Source of the DNA: Oscillospiraceae bacterium
Lineage (GTDB): Bacteria; Bacillota; Clostridia; Oscillospirales; Ruminococcaceae
Direction of reading: 5' to 3'
Assembly: GCA_015067125.1 (NCBI GenBank)
Contig: SVNB01000088.1
Location: forward strand, 1-7,171
DNA: 7,171 nt
In this document: positions 1 to 5,032 of the stretch, one piece after another
Position numbering within the stretch: the first letter of the stretch is position 1
How the letters are laid out: each line of letters opens with the position of its first letter
Notes under the pieces: model-generated
Database searches by the model: none
What the model was told of the DNA's origin: nothing
Seen by the model: only the letters and a program-made list of their open reading frames with translations
Program-made: the position numbers and the translations under genes

Positions 1-530
1 TCCTCGACCTCAAACTTCACGATATCCCCAACACCGTAAAAAAAGCAATGGCAGTTCTTTCCAACCTCGACGTTGATATGTGCAACCTTCACGCCGCAGG
101 TACCTGCAAAATGATGGAAGCCGCAATCGAAGGTCTTACCAGACCCGACGGCACCCGTCCTCTTCTTATTGCAGTAACCCAGCTTACTTCCACCGACCAG
201 GAAGCAATGGAAACCGACCTTCTTATCAAAGAACCCCTTCCCGAAGTTGTAATGCACTATGCTCTCAACGCAAAAAAAGCAGGTCTTGACGGCGTTGTAT
301 GCTCTCCGCTGGAATCCAAAAAAGTTCACGATTCCTGCGGTGCGGAATTCCTTACCGTAACTCCAGGCGTTCGTTTTGCCGATGGAGATAAAGGCGACCA
401 GAAACGCGTTATGACCCCTGCCGACGCAAAAGAGATCGGTTCCGACTATATCGTAGTAGGCCGTCCCATCACCGCTGCAGAAGACCCTGTTGCGGCTTAT
501 GAACGCTGCGTAGCAGAATTTGTAGGCTGA
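1..530 (+). CDS. pyrF: Orotidine 5'-phosphate decarboxylase, 5'-truncated by window edge
   Basis: This enzyme decarboxylates OMP to UMP, the last step of de novo UMP synthesis, in the cytoplasm. The reading frame is already open at base 3, so the gene begins upstream of the window. The first visible residues are LDLKLHDIPNTV, which contain the family's catalytic DxKxxD signature (Asp at 6-8, Lys at 12-14, Asp at 21-23). An ATG at 48 is therefore internal and not the start. Further family motifs are GLDGVVCSP, TVTPGVRF and, near the C-terminus, VGRPITAAEDP, which matches the phosphate-binding end of the TIM barrel. About 175 residues are visible, so roughly the first 60 are missing compared with a ~240-residue Bacillus-type PyrF. 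It ends with TGA 27 nt before pyrE, which fits an operon. Identification is secure. Confidence 0.96.
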   Translation, partial: LDLKLHDIPNTVKKAMAVLSNLDVDMCNLHAAGTCKMMEAAIEGLTRPDGTRPLLIAVTQLTSTDQEAMETDLLIKEPLPEVVMHYALNAKKAGLDGVVCSPLESKKVHDSCGAEFLTVTPGVRFADGDKGDQKRVMTPADAKEIGSDYIVVGRPITAAEDPVAAYERCVAEFVG

Positions 531-557
531 TTATTTACATAAAAAGGAGAAAGAAAA

Positions 558-1211
558 ATGGAAGCATATAAAAGAGAATTTATCGAATTTCTTCAGAGTG
601 CCGGCGTTCTTAAATTCGGCGACTTTACCGCAAAATCCGGCAGAAAAATCCCCTATTTTGTAAACGCAGGTATGATCAAAACCGGCGCACAGATTTCCAG
701 ACTTGGCGAATTTTACGCAAAAGCATATTTTGATAAACTCGGCAAAAAAGAAGCTGTTCTTTACGGCCCCGCATACAAAGGTATTCCGCTTTCCATTTCC
801 GCGGCAGTCGCGCTTTCCAAAAACGGCCTTGACGTTCCGTTCTTCTTTAACCGCAAGGAAGTTAAAGACCACGGCGAAGGCGGTACTTTCGTAGGTTATA
901 TCCCGCAGCCCGGTCAGGAAATCGTAATTATCGAAGACGTTATCACCGCCGGCACCGCAATCCGCGAATCCATGGAAATTCTTGGCCAGCTTGAAGGTAC
1001 CAAGGTTATTGCAACCTTTATTATGGTTGACCGCAAAGAAAAAGGCCAGACCGAAAAAGGCGCAATGCAGGAAATCGCAGAGCAGTTCGGATTCCCGGTA
1101 TATTCTGTTGTTGATGTTTACGATATCATCGAATTCCTTGAAGAAGACCCCGCAAACGAAGAAAACGTAACCCGCATCAAAAACTATCTTGCAGTAAACG
1201 GAGCAAAATAA
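558..1211 (+). CDS. pyrE: Orotate phosphoribosyltransferase
   Basis: The enzyme joins orotate to PRPP to give OMP, the substrate of the PyrF encoded just upstream. The 217-residue length is normal for the bacterial enzyme. Visible signatures are SGRKIPYFVNAG (residues 27-38), GPAYKGIPLS (70-79), the flexible catalytic loop RKEVKDHGEGG (99-109, with Lys100, Lys103 and His105) and the PRPP-binding motif VIIEDVITAGTA (123-134). The ATG at 558 is preceded by AAGGAG at 544-549 at good spacing. The TAA stop directly abuts the ATG of pyrB, so translation of the two is probably coupled. Both neighbours belong to the same pathway. Nothing in the sequence suggests a defect. Confidence 0.97.
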   Translation: MEAYKREFIEFLQSAGVLKFGDFTAKSGRKIPYFVNAGMIKTGAQISRLGEFYAKAYFDKLGKKEAVLYGPAYKGIPLSISAAVALSKNGLDVPFFFNRKEVKDHGEGGTFVGYIPQPGQEIVIIEDVITAGTAIRESMEILGQLEGTKVIATFIMVDRKEKGQTEKGAMQEIAEQFGFPVYSVVDVYDIIEFLEEDPANEENVTRIKNYLAVNGAK

Positions 1212-2306
1212 ATGAGCAATCTTATTGATATTCTCGATCTTTCCGTCGAAGAAATCGACGACCTTATTTCCGTCGCAAACGATATTATCGATAATCCCGG
1301 AAAATACGCAAAGATATGCGAAGGCAAAATTCTTGCGACACTTTTCTTCGAACCTTCCACCAGAACACGCCTTAGCTTTGAAGCAGCGATGCTCAATCTC
1401 GGCGGCAGCGTTCTCGGATTTTCCGAAGCAGGAAGCTCCTCCACCGCAAAAGGCGAAAGCGTTGCCGATACCATCCGCACCGTAAACTGCTATGCGGATA
1501 TCATCGCAATGCGCCACCCCAAAGAAGGCGCACCAGTTGTTGCGGCAAAAGCTTCCCGTATTCCGATAATCAATGCGGGCGACGGCGGACATTTCCACCC
1601 CACCCAGACCCTTACGGACCTTCTTACCATCAGCCGCCACAAAGGACGCCTTAACGACCTTACCATAGGCCTTTGCGGTGACCTTAAATTCGGCCGCACC
1701 GTTCATTCCCTTATCGCCGCTTTTGCAAGATATACCGGCATAAAATTTGTGCTTATCTCTCCCGAAGAGCTTTGCGTTCCGGAATACGTAAAAACCGAGA
1801 CCCTCGATAAAAAAGGTATTCCTTACAAAGAGGTAAGAACCATCGAAGAGGCTATTCCCGAACTGGATATCCTTTATATGACCAGAATCCAGCGCGAGCG
1901 TTTTGCAGATCCGGCAGAGTACGAAAGGCTCAAAAACTCTTTCGTGCTCGATCTTCCGAAGCTTGAAACCGCAAAACAGGATCTTTGCATAATGCATCCT
2001 CTGCCCAGAGTAAACGAAATCAGCACCAAAGTTGATAACGACCCCAGAGCCTGCTATTTCGACCAGATGCTTTGCGGAAAATTCATCAGAATGGCTCTTA
2101 TTCTTAAACTTCTTGCGGAAACTCCCATGCCGTGTTCCGTTTGCGAAGAAGACGAGCGCGAAGAGGAACTTGTAAACCAGGTTTTCTGTGATAATCCCCG
2201 CTGCATCACCAGCATCGAGCAGGAAATCGACCACGTTTTCCGTTATACGGATAAAGAAAACGGCATCTGCCGCTGCGCTTATTGCGAAGCACAAAAGAAA
2301 ATTTAA
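1212..2306 (+). CDS. pyrB: Aspartate carbamoyltransferase catalytic chain with a C-terminal PyrI-like zinc domain
   Basis: This 364-residue protein condenses carbamoyl phosphate with aspartate. Residues 1 to ~302 are a complete ATCase catalytic chain: FFEPSTRTR (45-53, carbamoyl-phosphate site), 80s-loop Lys80, RHP (101-103), GDGGHFHPTQT (123-133, His129 and Gln132), GDLKFGRTVHS (156-166, Arg162), YMTRIQ (222-227, Arg225 and Gln227) and MHPLPR (261-266). E. coli PyrB ends at about the equivalent of residue 302. Here ~60 more residues follow, with Cys308/311 and then Cys326, Cys331, Cys355 and Cys358. The last four have the spacing CX4C-X23-CX2C and local motifs (CDNPRCIT, CAYCE) of the zinc-binding part of the regulatory chain PyrI. 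The PyrI nucleotide-binding part is absent and no pyrI follows before the terminator. GGAG at 1200-1203 inside pyrE is the likely ribosome binding site. The catalytic assignment is secure; the role of the tail is inferred. Confidence 0.95.
   Translation: MSNLIDILDLSVEEIDDLISVANDIIDNPGKYAKICEGKILATLFFEPSTRTRLSFEAAMLNLGGSVLGFSEAGSSSTAKGESVADTIRTVNCYADIIAMRHPKEGAPVVAAKASRIPIINAGDGGHFHPTQTLTDLLTISRHKGRLNDLTIGLCGDLKFGRTVHSLIAAFARYTGIKFVLISPEELCVPEYVKTETLDKKGIPYKEVRTIEEAIPELDILYMTRIQRERFADPAEYERLKNSFVLDLPKLETAKQDLCIMHPLPRVNEISTKVDNDPRACYFDQMLCGKFIRMALILKLLAETPMPCSVCEEDEREEELVNQVFCDNPRCITSIEQEIDHVFRYTDKENGICRCAYCEAQKKI
2118..2303 (+). other. PyrI-type zinc-binding extension of PyrB (domain region)
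   Basis: This region covers residues 303-364 of PyrB. Cys326-x4-Cys331-x23-Cys355-x2-Cys358 has the same spacing as the four zinc ligands of E. coli PyrI (Cys109, 114, 138, 141). In that enzyme the zinc domain forms the contact between regulatory and catalytic chains. An additional CX2C (Cys308/Cys311) precedes it, joined by an acidic linker rich in Glu. A structural or assembly role is inferred. Without the effector-binding domain, classical CTP/ATP control through PyrI is not expected. Confidence 0.8.
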
Positions 2307-2323
2307 AATCGGTGCTCAAAACC

Positions 2324-2359
2324 AAAAATCCCGTGCTCAAACGAGCACGGGATTTTTTT
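2324..2359 (+). terminator. Intrinsic terminator after pyrB, probably bidirectional
   Basis: A perfect stem, ATCCCGTGCTC paired with GAGCACGGGAT around an AAAC loop, is extended by an A-tract on the left pairing with a seven-T tract on the right. It starts 17 nt after the pyrB stop and closes the pyr operon. The A-tract/T-tract symmetry means it could also stop the convergent HTH-regulator transcript, which ends at 2419. The stem is repeated exactly in the terminator at 6941-6981. Confidence 0.93.
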
Positions 2360-2364
2360 CAATT

Positions 2365-2409
2365 ACCTCTACTATCAGGGGTGGGGGGACCGTTGCCGTA
2401 TGGCACGGT
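2365..2409. repeat. G-rich double-hairpin element, candidate dispersed palindromic repeat
   Basis: Two imperfect hairpins lie in the gap between pyrB and the convergent regulator gene. The first is ACCTCT/AGGGGT with loop ACTATC (2365-2382, one A-C mismatch). The second is ACCGTTGCC/GGCACGGT with loop GTAT and one bulged T (2389-2409). A G6 run separates them. The G-rich composition contrasts with the A-rich neighbours and there is no open frame. The arrangement resembles short intergenic palindromic elements common in Clostridia genomes, but only one copy is visible here. Confidence 0.4.
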
Positions 2410-2418
2410 GGAAGGGCC

Positions 2419-3294
2419 TTATAAAACTTTATGTTTCCTCGTGTAAAAATATCTAACAGTCAGAACAACCGCCGCGATAAAAAATCCGGTGTATATCCAA
2501 ACATAAAGGGAATGCGAAAGGGTGTATATCCAGGTGTTCATTGTGGAAAGAACATAGTTCATAATCTGCCGGTAAAGATGGCTTGCGGAAAAAAACGCCA
2601 GCGCGATTCTCATCGCGGCGTAAATTCCCCAAAAAATTACGGGCAGCTTTTTGTTTTCAAGCGGAAGCTTCCAGAAACGGAATACCGTTATAAGAATAAG
2701 CGAAAGAATTGCCGCAAGCTGGGCCAAAGCCATAACAAGCCTTATAAAATCTCCGCCGCGGATAAAAAGCAAAAGGGTCTGGAAATTAAGTATTACCGCC
2801 GCGCTTATTCCGGTGGCAACCCTAAGATACATATCTATTGCAAAAAATGCCGCCCAGGCGCACCAAAGGCCCACGTTCTTTTTAAAAATAAAGCAGACAA
2901 GGCCGCAAAGTATAAGCGGCGCGGAAAACAAAATTCCCGAAAGCGCGCCTTCCAATCCTCCGATTACAAAACAAATGAAAGTTATGATAAGCGAAAGCGA
3001 AAACAAAACCGTTCCAACGATTTTTCGCGGAGGAAAGGCGCTTTCTTTTTTTATTATAACGGTGGTCTGCGGTTCTTCTGTTTTTGGAAGAGTTGCGGCA
3101 TTATCTTTTACAAGCTCATCAATGGAAGTGCCGAAAACCTCCGCAAGCTTTATGATTTTATCAAGATCCGGGGTGGCCGCATCGTTTTCCCATTTGGAAA
3201 CAGACTGCCGCGAAACGCCAAGCATATCAGAAAGATCTCCCTGCGAAAGATTTTTATCTGTTCGGAATTTATAGATTTTTTCGCCAAGGGTCAT
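2419..3294 (-). CDS. Xre-family HTH regulator with a C-terminal multi-pass membrane domain
   Basis: This 291-residue protein has an N-terminal Cro/C1-type helix-turn-helix domain (residues ~4-62), with recognition-helix sequence SRQSVSKWEND at 28-38 and the typical TPDLDKIIKLAEVFGTSIDEL end. A Pro/Glu/Lys linker (63-90) leads to hydrophobic stretches at roughly 92-112, 115-137, 142-160, 163-178, 183-206, 217-236 and 262-282, giving about six or seven membrane spans. It is therefore likely a membrane-tethered DNA-binding protein; its ligand or signal cannot be read from the sequence. The start is well supported: on the minus strand AAAGGAGG (plus-strand positions 3301-3308) lies six bases before the ATG. 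It is convergent with pyrB and divergent from the glycosyltransferase at 3519, which makes that gene and itself the most obvious targets. I do not recognise a named family member. Confidence 0.88.
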   Translation of the reverse strand: MTLGEKIYKFRTDKNLSQGDLSDMLGVSRQSVSKWENDAATPDLDKIIKLAEVFGTSIDELVKDNAATLPKTEEPQTTVIIKKESAFPPRKIVGTVLFSLSLIITFICFVIGGLEGALSGILFSAPLILCGLVCFIFKKNVGLWCAWAAFFAIDMYLRVATGISAAVILNFQTLLLFIRGGDFIRLVMALAQLAAILSLILITVFRFWKLPLENKKLPVIFWGIYAAMRIALAFFSASHLYRQIMNYVLSTMNTWIYTLSHSLYVWIYTGFFIAAVVLTVRYFYTRKHKVL

Positions 3295-3310
3295 AAAATC
3301 GCCTCCTTTT

Positions 3311-3323
3311 ATGATAAAATCAT
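3311..3323. promoter_or_regulatory. Inverted repeat overlapping the regulator's -10, candidate operator
   Basis: ATGAT-AAA-ATCAT is a perfect 5-3-5 inverted repeat covering most of the -10 box and the predicted start point of the HTH regulator. A further ATCAT follows at 3324-3328. A site in this place would fit self-repression by the Xre protein. This is inferred from position only, and AT-rich palindromes arise easily by chance. Confidence 0.4.
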
Positions 3324-3347
3324 ATCATTTATTGATGTAAATGTCTA
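3319..3347 (-). promoter_or_regulatory. Sigma-A-type promoter of the HTH regulator
   Basis: Read on the minus strand, TAGACA (3342-3347) and TATGAT (3319-3324) are separated by 17 nt, each one base from consensus, with an extended -10 TG one base upstream. The expected transcript would start near 3312 and place the ribosome binding site in a leader of about 18 nt. Confidence 0.7.
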
Positions 3348-3369
3348 TCAACATAGGTTTAAAATTTTA

Positions 3370-3384
3370 GCAACCGGTGGTTGC
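3370..3384. promoter_or_regulatory. GCAACC-N3-GGTTGC inverted repeat in a divergent intergenic region
   Basis: A perfect 6-3-6 inverted repeat lies ~25 nt upstream of the regulator's -35 and ~90 nt upstream of the glycosyltransferase -10. Its length and dyad form suit an operator for a dimeric DNA-binding protein. It is GC-richer than its surroundings. It is not followed by a T-tract on either strand, so it is not a terminator. Confidence 0.4.
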
Positions 3385-3471
3385 ACATTGCGTATTTGCC
3401 AAAAAACTGTTTCTTTGTCGAACGGTTTAATTCAATTTTAAAAAAGCGGAAACAAAAAATTCATAATTTGC

Positions 3472-3480
3472 TGATATTAT
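3472..3480 (+). promoter_or_regulatory. Extended -10 promoter of the glycosyltransferase gene
   Basis: TGATATTAT gives TATTAT with an upstream TG one base away. No good -35 hexamer is found 16-18 nt upstream, so the extended -10 would have to carry recognition, or an activator would be needed. Transcription would start near 3487, ~32 nt before the ATG. Confidence 0.45.
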
Positions 3481-3518
3481 ACGTTCGGGAAAATTTTTTC
3501 TGAAAAGAAGGTGAAAAA

Positions 3519-4925
3519 ATGGAAGAAGAGCTTTCTGTCTGCCTGATAAACGACAGCTTTCCGCCGCTTATAGACGGCGTTGCCAATACTGTAAAAAACT
3601 ATGCGGATATTATAAATAAAAATTACGGAAAAGCCATAGTGGCGGTGCCCTATTACCCAACGGCGGATGACAGCGCTTTTTCGTACAAAGTTGTTCGTTT
3701 TCCAAGCATAAATACGGAAAAACTGGTCGGGTACCGGGCGGGTTTTCCTTTTTCATCAGAAACCCTTGAAGAAATAAAATCCGAAAACATAAATATAATC
3801 CACACTCACTGCCCGTTTACATCCGCCTTTTTGGCAAGAACCCTGCGGGAACCTTTGGACGCTCCGGTAATTTTTACCTATCATACAAAATTTGATATAG
3901 ATATTGCCGCGGCGGTAAAAAACAGATATATCTGCAAAAAGGTGCTTAAACAGCTTGTAAAAAATATCGAAGCCTGCGACGAAGTTTGGGTGGTAAGCGA
4001 AGGCGCCGGAGAAAACCTTAAAAGCATCGGCTATTCCGGCGAATACATAGTTATGCCAAACGGAGTGGATATTCCAAAAGGCAGAGTGCCGGAAGCGGAT
4101 ATAGAAAAAGCCGCTGCCGGTTACGATTTGCCAAAAGATGTTCCTGTTTTTCTTTTTGTGGGCAGAATGGCCTGGTATAAAGGCATAAAAACGATTATTG
4201 ATTCCCTTGCGATGATAAAAGAACGGGGCGATGATTTTCGCATGGTTTTCATCGGCGGAGGAAGAAATTTTGAAGAGATAAAAGAATACGCAAAAAAGCT
4301 TGGCACAGCGGAAAACTGCATTTTTACAGGCCCCATTCACGAAAGAGATACCCTGCGTGCATGGTACTGCCGCGCGGATTTGTTTTTGTTCCCTTCTGTT
4401 TACGATACTAACGGCCTTGTGGTAAGAGAAGCCGCCGCCTGCGGCCTTGCAAGCCTTTTGATAGAAAAAAGCTGTGCGGCAGAGGGAATTGCCGAAGGCG
4501 AAACCGGTTTTCTTTGCGAAAACACAAAAGAATCCTTTGCGGAAAAACTGCATTTTCTTTGCCGGAACAGAAGCATTGCGAAAACCGTGGGCCAAAACGC
4601 CATGGAAAAAATTTATATTTCATGGGAAGATTCCGTAAAAGCGGCGGCGGAACGCTATAAAATTGTTCTTAAAAATTACCGCGACGGAAAATACAAAAGA
4701 GAAACCTCTTTTGCGGACGAATGGTTCGGCGCAGAGGGAGAAATTCTTGACGGCATAAACCGTGCCCGAAGGGCAAGAAAACGCCTGGAAAAAGCCGCAC
4801 TGCATTACGGAAGAGAAAAGAACGCAAAAATAAAAAACTCCGCAAAAGAATTTTACCGCGGAGTTAACGAAAAAAGCCGGAAAATAAAAATCGCTTTCCG
4901 GAAAAAACTGGATAAGTTTTTTTAA
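3519..4925 (+). CDS. Glycosyltransferase, GT-B fold, family 4 type
   Basis: This 468-residue protein should transfer a sugar from a nucleotide-sugar donor at the cytoplasmic face. The N-terminal half (~5-180) shows NDSFPPLIDGVANTV (11-25), typical of the acceptor domain of MgtA/SqdX/diacylglycerol-glucosyltransferase-like GT4 enzymes, then IIHTHCPF (93-100), FTYHTKFD (119-126) and MPNGVDI. The donor domain (~200-385) has FVGRMAWYKG (213-222, Arg216 and Lys221) and the EX7E-type motif, here with Asp first (Asp296 to Glu304), followed by AACGLASLL. Residues ~385-468 form an extra tail very rich in Lys/Arg, which may bind acidic membrane lipid. The ATG at 3519 is preceded by AGAAGGTG five bases upstream. 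The gene is divergent from the HTH regulator. The family is clear; acceptor and donor sugars are not determined, and a glycolipid product is only a guess. Confidence 0.9.
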   Translation: MEEELSVCLINDSFPPLIDGVANTVKNYADIINKNYGKAIVAVPYYPTADDSAFSYKVVRFPSINTEKLVGYRAGFPFSSETLEEIKSENINIIHTHCPFTSAFLARTLREPLDAPVIFTYHTKFDIDIAAAVKNRYICKKVLKQLVKNIEACDEVWVVSEGAGENLKSIGYSGEYIVMPNGVDIPKGRVPEADIEKAAAGYDLPKDVPVFLFVGRMAWYKGIKTIIDSLAMIKERGDDFRMVFIGGGRNFEEIKEYAKKLGTAENCIFTGPIHERDTLRAWYCRADLFLFPSVYDTNGLVVREAAACGLASLLIEKSCAAEGIAEGETGFLCENTKESFAEKLHFLCRNRSIAKTVGQNAMEKIYISWEDSVKAAAERYKIVLKNYRDGKYKRETSFADEWFGAEGEILDGINRARRARKRLEKAALHYGREKNAKIKNSAKEFYRGVNEKSRKIKIAFRKKLDKFF

Positions 4926-4940
4926 ACAAGATATTCCCAA

Positions 4941-4980
4941 ACCGCTTTTTTGCCGCTTTACTTTGCGGCAGAAAGGCGGT
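4941..4980 (+). other. 16-bp stem-loop overlapping the lipoprotein promoter
   Basis: Bases 4941-4956 pair with 4965-4980 over 16 positions, 14 Watson-Crick and two G-U, around the loop TTTACTTT. The loop holds the -35 box of the downstream promoter, and the last stem base is the first base of its -10. In RNA from the glycosyltransferase it could act as a terminator-like structure, but the T-rich stretch starts about seven bases after the stem and is interrupted, so it is not canonical. Confidence 0.6.
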
Positions 4981-4985
4981 ATAAT
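4957..4985 (+). promoter_or_regulatory. Promoter of the DHHW lipoprotein / Nudix unit
   Basis: TTTACT (4957-4962) and a perfect TATAAT (4980-4985) are separated by 17 nt. The predicted start near 4992 gives a ~40-nt leader ending in GGAGG at 5023-5027. This start point lies at or beyond the alternative TTG codon at 4991 and so supports the ATG at 5033 as the true start. Confidence 0.75.
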
Positions 4986-5032
4986 TCTTTTTGGAGATTT
5001 TGACTTTAAAAATAAAAATACCGGAGGAAAAA

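Noticed and set aside
48..50. ATG at 48 as the start of pyrF
   Set aside because: The upstream frame encodes the catalytic LDLKLHD segment of PyrF, so this Met is internal and the real start is outside the window.
531..2294. 587-codon open frame on the minus strand opposite pyrE and pyrB
   Set aside because: It spans two certain pyrimidine genes, has the Phe/Cys/Lys/Ala-rich make-up usual for antisense translations, shows no known motif and has no supporting ribosome binding site. The openness follows from the codon bias of the sense genes.
2431..3441. 336-codon plus-strand frame opposite the HTH regulator
   Set aside because: The translation is a Lys/Arg/Asn-rich shadow of the membrane protein, while the minus-strand gene has a complete promoter, AAAGGAGG site and a clear HTH domain.
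3756..4595. 279-codon open frame opposite the glycosyltransferase gene
   Set aside because: It shadows a well-supported GT4-type coding sequence and its translation is low-complexity in style, without motifs.
4941..4992. Stem-loop as a standard terminator of the glycosyltransferase gene
   Set aside because: The stem is strong, but the T-rich run does not follow directly and is interrupted; overlap with good promoter boxes gives a better explanation, although weak termination cannot be excluded.
4991..5032. In-frame TTG at 4991 as an earlier start of the lipoprotein
   Set aside because: It would add 14 residues in front of a good lipoprotein signal, lacks a fitting ribosome binding site and lies at or before the predicted transcription start; GGAGG precedes the ATG at 5033.
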